This document shows, in pieces, positions 10,381-22,267 of a stretch of 64,000 nt of DNA; positions within the stretch are counted from its first letter, which is position 1, and each line of letters opens with the position of its first letter. Source of the DNA: Mucidula mucida (taxonomy: Eukaryota; Basidiomycota; Agaricomycetes; Agaricales; Physalacriaceae); NCBI GenBank assembly GCA_015501055.1, contig JADNYV010000197.1:1-64000 (forward strand). The letters are read 5' to 3'. The notes under the pieces were generated by a model. That model was not told the origin of the DNA and made no database searches. It was given only the letters and a program-made list of their open reading frames with translations. The translations under genes were made by a program, and so were the position numbers.

Positions 10381-11832
10381 TCAGGCCTTCGTCTCGTGGG
10401 AGTGCAATATTCCAGAGACAGATTCGAGAAGAGACGATAGCAAGCCGCCCTCCTTTTTTGGTTCCTCAGGCGCTTCGACAGACTCGAAGCCACCAGGCAT
10501 AGCCGCCGCTTCAGCCACAACAAGAACGTCCGGAGACGCGCAGGTGATAGGCGTAGCGGGCGGAGGCGTCTCCACCTCGGATTGGGAGGAGAGCGATGAT
10601 TCCGAAGGTCGGGCCTTTGTGAGTTTTCGAAGTTTGTTCCGCTTTGCGGGCTCTGCCTCCTTCACATCTTTAACTGTATCTGCAGGAGCAGCGGGTGCAG
10701 TTATAGGAAGAGCGGGTGTAGTTGTAGGTTGAGCGGGTATAGTTGTGGGAAGAGCGGGTGCAGGTGCCGGACCAGGAGAAGCGGGTGTAGGAGTGGGATG
10801 AACGGTTGCAGGCGCAGGAAGAGCGGTTGCAGGCGCAGGAAGAGCGGCAGCTGCAGGACGAACGCGCGCAGGTGCTGGAGAAACGGGCGCAAGTGCAGGA
10901 CGAGCGCGCACAGGTGCTGGAGGAACGGACGCAAGCGCAGGAGCTGCGTCTTCGGCAAAGCCTCCCGGAAGAACAGGCTCCGTAGGCGCAGGAGCAGAAG
11001 CAGGGATCATAGGACGAGTAGCCACATTGACGGGCGGCGGCGGAGGGAAAGCTGCGTCTTCCGTAGCCTTGGGCTCCTGAAGAATTTGACCGGGAGGGCT
11101 AAGCTCCACTGGGGCCGTAGGGGACGCCACGTCGCACTGCAAGGACAACCTGCCGAGCGAGGGCGGGAGAGCGCTGAAGTATGTCATTTCGAGAAAGACA
11201 TCCCCACGTTGGGTGTCATTTCTGTACAACGGTATCCATTCTACGATGCGGGAGATGAGATGACATCAAAGAGGACAGAAAAAAAAGACAAACCGTCAAA
11301 TTCTCCGCGCTTGAGGGTATCAGCGACGTCTATGACGGTCCCGCCCAATAGATCTGCATGATCTCCTTCGTTCGCCCAAAGACTGATGTCCATTGAGGTT
11401 GGGAGTCCTGGAGTAATGACAGATCCGTCTTCGGCCAACCTATGAACATCGTTGCGGTTAGACTCTGCGATATACGCCTTTCAAAAACACTCACGTTGGA
11501 GCGTCGACATGAACGGTAAACCTCAACTCCTCGTCCCACACTGGGTGCTGCCCGCCGCGCTTGTCGACAGCAGTGATCAAAGTCTGCCCATCGTACGTGA
11601 TCTTGGTGTACGGGTTCTGCTTGGAGACGACGTGCTTGTCCGGCAGATTCTTCGCCTTCAACACTACGACGACAAGCGTGCCGACTTGACGACGGGGAAG
11701 GCGGCCAGGCAGCGTCTGCGCCCTCGTCGGCTGACGAACTTCTGCCGGACTCGCATCTATAGATGGGGGCAACGACACCGTCGAATCTCTCCTGCGGTCA
11801 ATCGATGCACGGGCAGCACGAATGAGAGGCAT
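10381..11832 (-). CDS. C2-domain protein with long Pro/Ala-rich tail (Fic1/Inn1-like layout)
   Basis: Exons 11832-11495, 11439-11294 and 11240-10381 are in phase and give 447 aa. The C2 domain covers about residues 45-190: VGTLVVVVLKAKNLPDKH, KQNPYTKITYDGQ, HPVWDEELRF and DISLWANEGDHADLLGG. The remaining 260 residues are Pro/Ala/Thr/Val-rich with short PAP.TVHPTP-like repeats (about 10700-10950). An N-terminal C2 domain plus proline-rich tail is the layout of the fungal cytokinesis proteins Inn1/Fic1, whose tails bind SH3 domains; this assignment is by architecture, not proven homology. ATG 11832 (MPLIRAARAS) is the first ATG of the frame. Confidence 0.7.
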
Positions 11833-12648
11833 GGCGAAAGATGTAGGGAACGGAAGGTGGGGTGACAAAGAATTTAGACTTGCGAAGGGCTCTCCATAAA
11901 TACTGCGAAAACCGGGTTGACGTCAGAGCCGTTTCAAATTCATGCTTTGCCCAGCTTTAAAATTCTGAGGGCGAAGAAAGAGACGATCGGCGGGCCTGAA
12001 GTGGCGCAAAAGGATCGAGGGGGCAAAAAAAAAAGGTAGCAAAAAGCCGGGAATTTGACAATAGGCGGATCATGAAGCGCAGAAGGTCCGAAGTGGTCAT
12101 ACTGGTGCTGTGAACGTCGTGTTAGCGTCCCGTACCTGCGGAAACGAGAAGACATGGTGAACGTTCGAGTACAAGTTTGGAAAAGGGACATCAATTCGAT
12201 CACGGGGCCTCCCGCCATCGCGTCTGGCAGACAGGGAAACTTTGGAGACGACGTCGAACTGCGAGGCGCGGCAAATCCAACCGATTAGTAAAGCTCGGCA
12301 TGACGTCGAGCATGTGCGCATAGCGCCTTGCCGACAGCCGATCAAACGCTGTGTGAGGGAATTTGGCTGAAACGTGACCTGGGGCAGATTTTCCGGCGGA
12401 TGATACATGCGCCACAGTTCTGTTGGGAAATTTGGCCACACGCCACGTTTTCCAGAAGTGTACTTACAATTTGAAGTGCATCATGACGCTGTGCGCGAAG
12501 GTCGGTTAGTCATCATTATCAAGCAGCATTACCATGATAAGTACAACTCCCGATGACAGAGAATGGTTTACAAGCCCAAGTCCAATGGAAGTGTAACGAT
12601 GTCCTTTTTGTTGTGAGGTATCTAGTAGGTATCTATGTGAGAACAAGT
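11833..12648. other. Spacer of about 800 bp, no gene recognised
   Basis: Two overlapping minus-strand frames (12097-12441, 12200-12439) have no recognisable domain and no conserved splice pattern. An A-rich run lies near 12025. The region probably holds the promoter of the C2 gene and the 3' flank of the glycosyltransferase. Confidence 0.4.
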
Positions 12649-14010
12649 TTACTTCGCCGCTTCTGCAAGTTCATCCACTGAATCCGCAATGATCTGAATC
12701 GGATCATATGTCTGCATCTCCTTCTCAATCTCCACGGCGCGCGCTGTGTACTTCGGGTGATCTAAGACCTCCCTCACCGCTGTCCTAACCTGCTCGGGCG
12801 AAGGCGTGTCCGTCTTCAAATTTACACCCACGCCCGCCCATTCCGCACGCGCAGCAACCTCCGGCTTGTCCTGTGTTGTTCCTCCTACAACAACTGGAAC
12901 ACCGTGGCCCATAGCGTGTTGGAAGCCGCCATAGCCCCCATTCGTCACGAACACGTCCACATGTTCGAGAATATCGTCGAATGGGATGTAATCTCCAACA
13001 AACCCATTCTTAGGCAAGACGAAATCAGACGGTAATGATGCGTCATGTTTGCCCAGGACAGCGACAACTATCACGTCCTCTTCATCAGCGAGCGCGGTGA
13101 GCGTTGGCATGACGAGCTGCGAGTAGTCGAGTTGTACGGTGCCCTGTGCGACGGCGACGATGCGCTTCTTCTCCGGGTTCGTGATGACCGTCTGCCACCA
13201 ATCTGGCAGCTGCGCTTCTTTACCGCGGTAACGATGTCCGCGCGGAAGGCCGCCCGTAAAACGGACAGAGTCCGGCGCGTCGCTGCGCGGGTACTCGAGA
13301 CTCGGGACGCACATCTGGAGGAACCGATCCACCTTCAATATTACCGCGTCGAAGACGTTTTGCGGAAGATCAGGTTTCGCCCCACCCAGCGTGGCCAAGA
13401 CGCGTTCAAGCTCGCTTTTGGGCCCGGCCATAACGACTTCGTTCCACTGCTTGCGCATGCCAGCGTAGGTCTCGCGCTCTTCGGGGGTAGTTGGCGGATG
13501 AAAGCCAAGCCCGAACGGCGCTAGGTCCTCGCTGGTGAGGATCAGAGGGTTGATACCAATGGCAATAGTCGCGTCAGGACGGAGACCTCGCGCGCCAAAG
13601 GTAGTCGCAAGACCACCTAGGAAGGAACCTTCGTTGACCAAGACGATACGGCGTGACGGATCCTTATCACGTAGTGACTGCAGGATCTGCTGAATCCCCG
13701 TATGCTGATCAGGAATGGCTTTCACGAACGCCTCTGTGATCGAGTACGCGAACATCTCGGGTCCTGGCGTAAGCTCCATGATCCCGGGGAGAAGTTTCGT
13801 GATGTCGACGTCGAGGTCGTTGAGATGGCCATCGAGGGCGACGAAGGCTGCCCCCATCTCCTCAGCGCTCTCGCGGTATCGAGGCCCAGTGAGGATCGTC
13901 ACCTCGTATCCGCGCTGGATGAGGCCATTTGCGATGGCGCGCATGGGTGCGTAATGACCCATGGCGGGCATAGACGTGACGAGGACGAACGGCTTGGAAG
14001 TTTGGGCCAT
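12649..14010 (-). CDS. GT1-family (MGT-like) UDP-glycosyltransferase
   Basis: Intronless, 453 aa, ATG at 14010 (MAQTSKPFVLVTSMPAMGHY). The N-terminal Rossmann half has the typical SMPAMGHYAPMRAIANGLIQ loop. The C-terminal half carries a GT1 donor-binding signature: VFVTNGGYGGFQHAMGHGVP, VVVGGTTQDKPEVAARAEW, GVGVNLKTDTPSPEQVR. It most resembles bacterial-type macrolide glycosyltransferases (MGT/YjiC style) found in some fungi, which transfer sugars to small hydrophobic acceptors. No secretion signal or membrane segment is evident. A second copy lies at 18790-20166 on the same strand, so this is the intact member of a local duplication. Confidence 0.85.
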   Translation of the reverse strand: MAQTSKPFVLVTSMPAMGHYAPMRAIANGLIQRGYEVTILTGPRYRESAEEMGAAFVALDGHLNDLDVDITKLLPGIMELTPGPEMFAYSITEAFVKAIPDQHTGIQQILQSLRDKDPSRRIVLVNEGSFLGGLATTFGARGLRPDATIAIGINPLILTSEDLAPFGLGFHPPTTPEERETYAGMRKQWNEVVMAGPKSELERVLATLGGAKPDLPQNVFDAVILKVDRFLQMCVPSLEYPRSDAPDSVRFTGGLPRGHRYRGKEAQLPDWWQTVITNPEKKRIVAVAQGTVQLDYSQLVMPTLTALADEEDVIVVAVLGKHDASLPSDFVLPKNGFVGDYIPFDDILEHVDVFVTNGGYGGFQHAMGHGVPVVVGGTTQDKPEVAARAEWAGVGVNLKTDTPSPEQVRTAVREVLDHPKYTARAVEIEKEMQTYDPIQIIADSVDELAEAAK

Positions 14011-15490
14011 GATGAATTGAGAAGAGGGGACAGTAGATTGGAATCATGAATGCCGGGGTATTTATCTATCAATCATGGGCGCTCTCCGTTGCCTCATTGG
14101 AACCTCCTGTGCCATCGAATGCATCGTGTGAGAAGATATATCATAGCCCAGGCATGATTTGTGATCTCAGGCTTCGCGTTGAAGCCCCTCGTACCCGACC
14201 TGTCAAAAAATTCGAATGCTGGTCACCGATCAGAGTTTCAGAGGATAGCCTGGAGTGAAGTTTCAGAGGGTCAACAGGCCCTAAAGTTGGTGGTGGCGAT
14301 ACAAGAGCGCAATGATCATCACGCAATCGTGATTAGCGGTCCATGCTAATCCTTCCGTTCAACGTTCAACCCGTAGCTCAGTACGGGTAGTTACTAGTAA
14401 GTGAAGTATCTCAGCGAAGTGACTCAAGGTCGAAGCTCTCAGCCGCCAGTCCCGTAAAGTATCATCAAGCCTTGATCCCAAATGTGCGTCTATGCGTCGT
14501 TTGACTTGTTCACGACCAGCGCCCCAGTTCCAATGAATAGTCCATTATCTGCCTAGCGCCACGAAACCTCGGTCAGGCACAAACATAACCTTTTCCTTAA
14601 CTTGAGAGAATCATATCTGAAGCTCTTACCATTGCGCCAGTGGGCATCTTACGATTGAACTGTACCTTGCATTATCGCCCGTGCAGTGCGCTCAGTACAG
14701 CAAACCACGCATCAATGTGGCCCGCAGAAGACTCAAGCGCCGCCACCTCTCTTCGACTTACCAATATTGCCACTTGAAACATCGATGCATTTCTCAGCAC
14801 CGTTCCCGAGTCAAGGCACTGAGTACTGCGCCCGAACTCCAACCGAATTTGCTGGACAATTAACGGATCATCACCATAGTTATCCATGCGACGATATGAG
14901 AACAAGGCTACACACGAGTCGATTTGTCTGTCCTGCACATCACGCAGATCGGCCCAAGCTTTGAAGCTTCGACCTTGTTCCATAACAGGTAGACATCAAT
15001 TCGCCCCTCATCTAGCACGTCATATCAAGTCCTTGTACTCTTATTCTGAACAAGGACATTTTCCGTTATGGACACTCCCTTGTACTCCCTTCACGAGAGC
15101 CTTACGCGCGACCTCGCCTATATAGAGGGCTGGATTTCGCGTCAAATGAACACACCAACGAGTTCCTTCCCTCTCGTCTTTGAGATCTCTCGATCACATC
15201 CTCGCCAGACAATAGTGACTTGTCCTATTGTCGCATCTGCCTTCCCTACACGACAATAGCCTTGAAAACCTATTCTCCACCCGAAGAACCGCCAATTGTC
15301 TTCCAGTATCCCACGCCTCCCCGCGCTTCGCGTATATATCACAGCGTCCTGCGTACTCCCACCGTAGCTCATACACACCAATAGCTCACGGCGCGGGTAT
15401 TCGCCATCCATCCATCCATCACACGCTCTTTCTCCCTTTTTTCACGCATACTACACGAAACGCACCTTCACGTTCATCATCATCCACATC
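14011..15490. other. 1.5 kb spacer without a recognised gene
   Basis: Several frames of 60-150 codons exist on both strands (for example 14672-14983 minus and 15228-15689 plus). None shows a domain or a plausible exon chain. The last 100 bp before 15491 are pyrimidine-rich, as expected for a fungal promoter and leader. Confidence 0.4.
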
Positions 15491-15712
15491 ATGTCGTTCG
15501 CCCAACCATCATCCTCCCCGTCCCGTGGCTTCATGCCCAACGGCGCGACCTCCCCGAACGCGTTCGGCACTTTCTACCAATCCCCCCGCGATGCACACGC
15601 GATGTACGCGTCCTTGTCGAACAAGACGTCCAAAAAGCAGGCTGGTGGAGCATCGAGTGCACAGAGCCAAGGCTCTCAGAGCAGCTTGAAGAAGCTCATG
15701 TGCATCAAATAG
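15491..15712 (+). CDS. Small Ser/Gln-rich protein of 73 aa, unknown function
   Basis: Uninterrupted frame from ATG (MSFAQPSSSPSRGFMPNG) to TAG. It is rich in Ser, Ala and Gln, with no membrane segment or signal peptide; the C-terminus is basic (SSLKKLMCIK). The ATG context is preceded by a long pyrimidine-rich leader, and a TATATATCAC stretch lies about 155 bp upstream. It is called a gene because the frame is compact, bounded, and sits between clear promoter-like and terminator-like sequence. No function is proposed. Confidence 0.55.
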   Translation: MSFAQPSSSPSRGFMPNGATSPNAFGTFYQSPRDAHAMYASLSNKTSKKQAGGASSAQSQGSQSSLKKLMCIK

Positions 15713-15991
15713 AGGGCCTATAAAATGGAGAAACAACCAACGCAGCACGACGATGACAACAAACAACATGTACTACCTTCGATCTTCTACGCACTGTATC
15801 ACTTTACCAAGACTCAATTGTATTCTGTATGTATGCTTGATGTTGTACGAAAGCAATAACAATTATCCACGCTCACATAAACAGTACATACTTTAAACAG
15901 ACGTGAAAGAGAGCAAATAGGTGGAGATCACCGCCGCTTCGAGCTTCGCCCGTCGTCCACGGGCGAACCTCTACGTTTTCTAGGAGAGAGA

Positions 15992-18028
15992 TCAGTGTCC
16001 CATTCTGGCAGTCCGCAAAGCTGCATACCGACTCCGATCCTCAGGCTCTCCGCTGCTAGTTCTACCTCCACCTCCTCCATAATCTAGACCATCGACAGCG
16101 GGTGCATTGCCATCGCGATCCTTGTACTTGTTTTGATTCCGTGGACCTGTTGGTACATTGGGAGGCAGGGGTGACGCTGGTCGTACAATGCTTCCTCCTA
16201 AGGGTCGAGATTAGCAAAAGTAAAACAATAGGAGAAAGAAGACCTGCCTTCGTAGCTTGGGCGTCCACCCCGACCGCGCACAAATCCACGAGATGCGCGA
16301 GGACCGGTCGCTAGCGGTACTCCACGTCCTCGGTAAGGAACCGGTGTTCCACCACGACCACTTGGACCCACAGGCGCGTTCACTGTAGCTTGTGGTCCCT
16401 CCATGCCCTGGTACATCTGCTGCTGCACTCCCATCTGGCTTTGATCCTATTAGGTCGTTAGAGATGATTTAGAACATAAACCCAACTCTCGTACCTGCAT
16501 TCCATAATCACTGCCCATCATCATACCTGGCCCACCGCCTGCATACCCTTCCTGCATCATAGGCTCGGGCGTACCATTGGCGCCTGGTATTCCCTGGCCT
16601 TGACCATCGGGCATCATGCCCTGCATCATACTCATATCCGGGGTCATGCCCATAGCCATAGGATTCATCATGCCCATGTCCATCATCATCGCAGGATTCG
16701 GCCCGTTGTTCGAGAGCATCGCGTTCGTTCCCGTCATGACCATCTGCCGCACTTCAGGTGGAAGTGCGGTGACTTGCTCTTCTGGCATCCCAGAGAAATT
16801 CTATCGCGACAAAATGAACTGGAGGCAAAGAGAAAAGGGAAAATCGCGTACCAATACGCTTGCTTTCAGAACATGAGCCAAATCTCCCAGGTCGCGCCGC
16901 CGATAGCAATATGCCTCCCAGGATATTTCGTCGAATCCATAATTAAACCAGTCGCTGATGTCTGAACCGGGCTTTCGCCAAGGCTTGTCGGACAATGCGG
17001 CAAGGTCGACTTCTAGTATCGAACGTCCATCCATAAACCCAACTACAGATGGATCTATGGCTGGATGTGAAGGAGGCGCAGTGGCAGCGGGTAGCTTGGA
17101 GGTGTCAATGCCATCATCCTCGACTTTTTGCGCCGCCGCCACCGTTGTTGGCGCTGGTGTCGCGGATGGTGCCGGTGTCGTTGTAATTGGTGGTATTGCA
17201 GCAATGGATGTTGAAGGAACCAATGGTCTTCCATCGGAGGAAAGGTTGGTGTGGGATGCTTGTGTTTGCAAGGAAGTAGACGAGGCGCCGCGTTGTAGAG
17301 GTGTATACTCTGTGGTCACTGAAGGCCCTGGCTGTGATGCTAAACGAAGTTGAGATTTTGGAAAACTGGACATTGTTCACGTACGTCTAGGCTGGGTTGT
17401 GGTGGTCGCAATTCGGTGAGCGGGTTGAGGTCGATTTTGCCTATATGATTGTTAGTGCAATGTTCATCTTATTCCGTATTGCTGCACCTCAAGTCCAGGG
17501 AGCGCGAAGTAGGCTCCATTATGATTTCGATCTAGATAGAAGTGATTTATGAGAAAAGCTTTTGAACAGAGCATGTTACGCACATCTTCATCCTCGCTCT
17601 CTTCTTCTCCGGCCTCTCCTTCATCATCCTCGACATTGTCTTCATTTTCATCGGGTTCTGTAGGCTGCTGACTGGGTTCCGTGTCCTCCGCCTCTGCCTT
17701 GGCTTCGAGGTGAGAAACCAGGCCATTGGACACCAGACCAGTTTCTATTGGCGATCTTGGCAAAAGTCAACACTAAACGCGCTCGGCGAGAGCAGGAAAC
17801 TCACGGTTGAGATACTAAGCGTTCACACACATAAAAAGTCAAATATTGTCATTGAAAAGAGATACACAAGACAAGGATTGTGTATATGCGATTCAACTCT
17901 TACCCTGTAGAGGCTGCGCTGGCGCCGCAGCGGGTATGGAAGGTGCAGAAGTCCCATACAAAAAGTCGTCGTCGTCGTCCCTAGTACTAGTGTAAGCAAA
18001 ACGCGCGTAGCAAGTGATTGACGAACAT
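15992..18028 (-). CDS. FIP1: Fip1-like pre-mRNA polyadenylation factor subunit
   Basis: Multi-exon minus-strand gene. Successive exons read DDDDDFLYGTSAPSI, an acidic segment (EDNVEDDEGEAGEEESEDED), IEIIMEPTSRSLDLR, TTEYTPLQRG, then the Fip1 core WRKPGSDISDWFNYGFDEIS and WEAYCYRRRDLGD. A Met/Gly-rich region (MMMDMGMMNPMAMGM) and an RGG-like tail (GTPVPYRGRGVP, SRGFVRGRGGRPSY) follow. Fip1 tethers poly(A) polymerase to the cleavage and polyadenylation factor; the acidic N-terminus and the WFNYGF core are its hallmarks. The exact first exon is uncertain; ATG 18028 is a candidate just upstream of the DDDDDFLYG exon. The stop (TGA) is at 15992. Confidence 0.85.
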
Positions 18029-18789
18029 GATGGTAGGAGGAAAGCCAGAAGGAGTGATAGTCACAACTGTGACCCTCGTTCTTCTTCCGCCACTCTGCCG
18101 CCTCTACTGCTTGTTGCTCTCAAGCCTCACACGTGTTCTATGGACTATATAACTACACGGGGGCAGAATCTGCGCAAACACAGGGAGTTCTTTGATCAAT
18201 TCTGACTCTGCGTTCCTGTGTCCAACCCTGTACACGAAACTGTTGAACTGCCAGGTTGCGTGCATTTCATAGGATATGGCTTTCAAAGGACCAAGGCAGC
18301 CTTTTCAAAAAAGGGACCGCAATGCCCGATGACGGTTAAGTCACTACAGACCAGGCTTCCACCACCATGACCTGATTTGTCTATACACAACGAAGTTGTA
18401 CCAGTTTCGGATCACAATAAGTCCTGGAGTTGGCTTCAGCCACGACACTCCTCCTCCAACCACGGAGGAAGTTGTGAAGGTCTGTATAACCACTTAGGTA
18501 CTGTTTCTTCCTCGGTCTCGCCCTTTCGATTTCACAGCATCCCACAGCGTCTCCTGGGGACGATCATACGAGGTTAAATCTATGGGACGACGAGAGTTTT
18601 AAACATAGCTATGTATAAGCTGATGTCTGGACAACTCCCGTCAGAAGTCCACCCCTATGGCTGCCGGTAATTCATCTCAAAGCGCGCATTTGACTAAATC
18701 TGATCATGTCCCTAGGATGTACAAATCTACTTTTCTATTGCTTTGAGGTATCTACAGTAGTACTAGTAGGTGTCTAACCAGGAACAGTT
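18029..18789. other. Spacer between Fip1 start and glycosyltransferase copy 2
   Basis: No coding pattern recognised. It contains the presumed Fip1 promoter and, near 18740-18789, a 3' flank resembling that of the other glycosyltransferase (GAGGTATCTA motif). Confidence 0.4.
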
Positions 18790-20166
18790 CTACTGCGCCG
18801 CTTGTGCAAGCTCATCTACTGAATCCGCAATGATCTGAATCGGATCATAAGTTTGCATCTCCTTCTCAATCTCCACAGCGCGCGCTTTATACGTCGGGTG
18901 GTCCAACACCTCTCTCACTGCTGTCCTGACCTGCTCGGGCGAAGGCTTGTCCGTCTTCAAATTCAGACCCACACCCGCCCATTCCGCGCGCGCAGCAACC
19001 TCCGGCTTGTCCTCTGTCGTTCCTCCGACAACAACCGGAACGCCGTATGCCATAGCATGCTGGAAGCCGCCGTAGCCCCCGTTCGTCACGAACACGTCCA
19101 CATGTTCGAGAATATCGTCGAACGGGATGTAATCTCCAACAAACCCATTCTTAGGCAAGACGAAATCAGACGGTAATGATGCGCCATGTTTGCCCAGGAC
19201 GGCGACAACTATCACGTCCTCTTCATCAGCGAGCGCGGTGAGCGTTGGCACGACGAGCTGCGAGTAGTCAAGTTGTACAGTGCCCTGTGTGACAGCGACG
19301 ATGCGCTTCTTCTCTGGGTTCGCGATGACCGTCTGCCACCAATCTGGCAGCTGCGCTTCTTTACCGCGGTAACGATGTCCGCGCGGAAGGCCACCTGTGA
19401 AACGGACAGAGTCTGGCGCGTCGCTGCGCGGGTACTCGAGACTCGGGACGCACATCTGGAGGAACCGATCCGCTTTCAATATGGCCGCATCGAGAACGTT
19501 GTGTGGAAGATCCGGCTTCGCCTCACCCAGCGTGGCCAAGACGCGTTCAAGCTCGCTTTTGGGCCCGGCCATGACGACTTCGTTCCACTGCTTGCGCATG
19601 GCAGCGTAGGTCTCGCGCTCTTTGGGCGTGGTGGGCGGATGGAGACCAGGCCCGAACGGCGCTAGGTCCTCGCTGGTGAGGATCAAAGGGTTGATACCAA
19701 TAGCAATAGTCGCGTCAGGACGGAGACCGCGTGCGCCAAAGGTTGTCGCAAGGCCACCTAAGAAAACGATTTCGTTGACCACGACGATAGGGCGTGACGG
19801 ATCCTTATCACGTAGTGACTGCAGGATCTGCTGAATGCCCGCATGCTGGTCGGGAATAGCTTTGACCACTCCCTCCGTGATTGAATATGCGAATAGCTCG
19901 GGTCCTGGCTTGAGCTCTATAAGCCTGGGGAGGAGCTTTATGACGTCCGTGTCGAAGTCGTTGAGACGACCACCGAGCGCGACGAAGGTTGCGCCCATCT
20001 CGTCGGCGCTCTCGCGGTATCGAGGCCCAGTGAGGATCGTCACCTCGTATTGTCCGAATCGGGTTACATTCAATAAATCTCTATCAGCATGAGCATATGA
20101 CACTGAAAAAAGTGATACAACGTAGCAATACATCGTTCGCGGTCCCAGTCCGAGCTTGCCATTCAT
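18790..20166 (-). pseudogene. N-terminally truncated copy of the GT1 glycosyltransferase
   Basis: From the residues YEVTILTGPRYRES onward the copy is very similar to 12649-14010 and keeps the donor-binding motif (VFVTNGGYGGFQHAMAYGVP). Homology stops sharply at about position 20050. The first 40 residues of the normal enzyme, including the PAMGHYAPMRA loop of the first Rossmann strand, are replaced by unrelated sequence (MNGKLGLGPRTMYCYVVS). The rest of the frame is uninterrupted, so truncation is recent or the protein may still be made from ATG 20166. Loss of the first beta-strand and acceptor loop makes normal activity unlikely. An unseen upstream exon restoring the N-terminus cannot be excluded. 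Confidence 0.7.
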
Positions 20167-20264
20167 CCGCACTCAAGATGTAATGCAAGGAATCCATCAC
20201 TCCCTCCTGCCTTCGTCATCGAAATCATCAGACAGATGCGCCTGTCCACCCAATTAGAGCCCAG

Positions 20265-21718
20265 TCACCCCAAATCAACATCACACAAAAAACTCACCGT
20301 CACAGGCTTCAAAGGAAGATCATCGTTCCACTGTTTCCTGTGCGCTTCCCCCGCCGCCGTCGTTGCTGGACGCAAACTAATGCGCTGCCTCGAAACTGAG
20401 TTTTCCGAGGACGTGTAATCCGACGTCCGCCGCGCCCCAGCGATAGTTATCCTCCGGTTAAACATGACCTGCATAGCCCTTATTATTAACATTATCTATC
20501 GCCTGAATGACAAACTTGCCATCAGATTGTTACTGTACACCTTTCCTATACTGTCCGCGATAATGGTGTAATAAGCAGGTCCTGGGATGAAGAACAGCAC
20601 AATCGTGACGACGGCGAGAATCGCTGGGTTGAATGAGCCAAGGAGGAAGGGGGGTGTTGTGTAAGAACCACGTACCAGTCAATGTTCCTAGAAGGGGAAA
20701 GTAAGCTTTCAGTTATATTGAGAAGCCCGTGATCTTACCTGTTTCAACCACTAGACGGATGATTCGCGCCACAAGAGCGTCTGTCTCGCTCATTCCGCTT
20801 TTCCGGCGCGAGAGCTATCACATATGTAGTATTCAGACGTGTGTTTTGGCGAAAACCAATCAATCAAGACGCACGTAATATGTTAACAGCACGGCTATGA
20901 TCACGTCGTTTACCGCAGCGGTTAAGAGCCAGGTCTAACTCATGTCCGTTAGAAACGGCAAAAACAGAGAGATGGGAGGGGGGACCGTACGATGAGAGTC
21001 GGCCTAGTCACTTCAGGTAGCTCACTCGTTTTGAGGAAAGAGGCCCAGATTCCCTGTGCTGTGCCGGCCCCACATTGGACTAGGGCGAGCTAACGTTTTC
21101 GTGAGTACGCTTGCGCACAGAAGAGACGGAAGAAGCTTACCACCCATACAACGACTGCAGCGACCTTGGAATTCGACAATTTGTAGATCCGCCATCCGAA
21201 GAAGCTTTGGACGAGACCACTCGCTGTGCGAGACTGATTTAGCACGCGCGGAAGGAGATGATAACACCATACCAATTGCGGTGAGGACGGGCACGCCGAA
21301 CCATGTCAGCCCTTGCTCGTCCAGGATTTCGATGTTGCTGAAGTTTATGCCCCACGTTATATACGCATCCCGTGTCAATATGATAGTCTGCAATAGTTCT
21401 AGGACGTAGACTAGATAGACTAGGGCTTTTGAGCCCCATCGATCATTGGGAAATGCAGTGTAGTACAGGTCTAACGAGGCGTGAGGAATATGTGCAGAGA
21501 GCGGGGCTACGAGGGATACTCACACACTTGAACAGTGAGGACTCCGTAGAGACCCCAGTTGAAAAAGTAGGCCAGGATCTAGAACGCGAGCGTGAGATTG
21601 GAAACTGAGTGTTAAGAACGTCGGAAACAGACATGGGGACCCGATCTACGTATGCGTGGTCAGTGCAGTAGAGTGACATGGCAGGGGAGGCTTACAGTTC
21701 TATGGCAGGGTTGGCCAT
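20265..21718 (-). CDS. Multi-pass membrane protein, DUF6534-like family
   Basis: Minus-strand gene with many small exons; ATG about 21718 (MANPAIEL). Recognisable pieces in order: ILAYFFNWGLYGVLTVQVY, LYYTAFPNDRWGSKALVYLV, LTRDAYITWGINFSN, GLVQSFFGWRIYKLSNSK, TWLLTAAVNDVIIAVLLTYY, LSRRKSGMSETDALVARIIR, AILAVVTIVLFFIPGPAYY. Several hydrophobic segments and the W.ND..I...L.Y.L...K.G....T...(I/V).RL..ET pattern are typical of a large Agaricomycete family of predicted seven-helix proteins. Function is unknown. Exon borders and the last exon (ending about 20265, RKQWNDDLPLKPV) are approximate. Confidence 0.65.
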
Positions 21719-22267
21719 CAAGTAGAGAAGAGGGGTGTGATGTTACACTTCTCTTGTGTCTGTGTGCGCTTTTCAATGTGAAGCATGGAAGCGATGAGGG
21801 CATCCCATAGGAACTGTCAATGATATTGAGTTGTTGATATCACAAAACCAAGGAAGCCCCGAGTGATGCTAACCCACCGGCACTCGCTCTCCTATCAGTA
21901 TCCGAAGCTGGATGCGAGTGAAAAGTACCAACTGCTAAGTGGGGTAGTCGTTTCCTCGATGCAATCAAATCTTGTTCAGAATCAAAGCGGAAAGATGATG
22001 ATGATGGACAATTCTGGATCACACTCCAACAGGCACTCGATTGCTTTCAAGAAAAAAGATTAAGCAAAAGAGTCGTCCATCAGGAAAACCCTACCCCGAT
22101 AAGTTGTCAACAATACCGTCGACATGCGGGAACTTACCTTGAAACTTAGATAAATTAGCCACATTAGGGTCACGAAGCTATGGCACATTGCATGATGCTC
22201 GTACTTGATCGTCAAGTTCGTCTACAATCGCGGTCGTTGTCATTGCTCCCGTTAAGCGACGCGTCGC

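Noticed and set aside
10729..11361. + strand Arg/Ser/Cys-rich frame of 210 codons
   Set aside because: Composition is that of the complement of a Pro/Ala repeat tract; the minus-strand C2 protein explains the region.
12097..12441. Minus-strand frame of 114 codons between the C2 and glycosyltransferase genes
   Set aside because: No domain, no hydrophobic or repeat pattern, and overlapping alternative frames of equal length.
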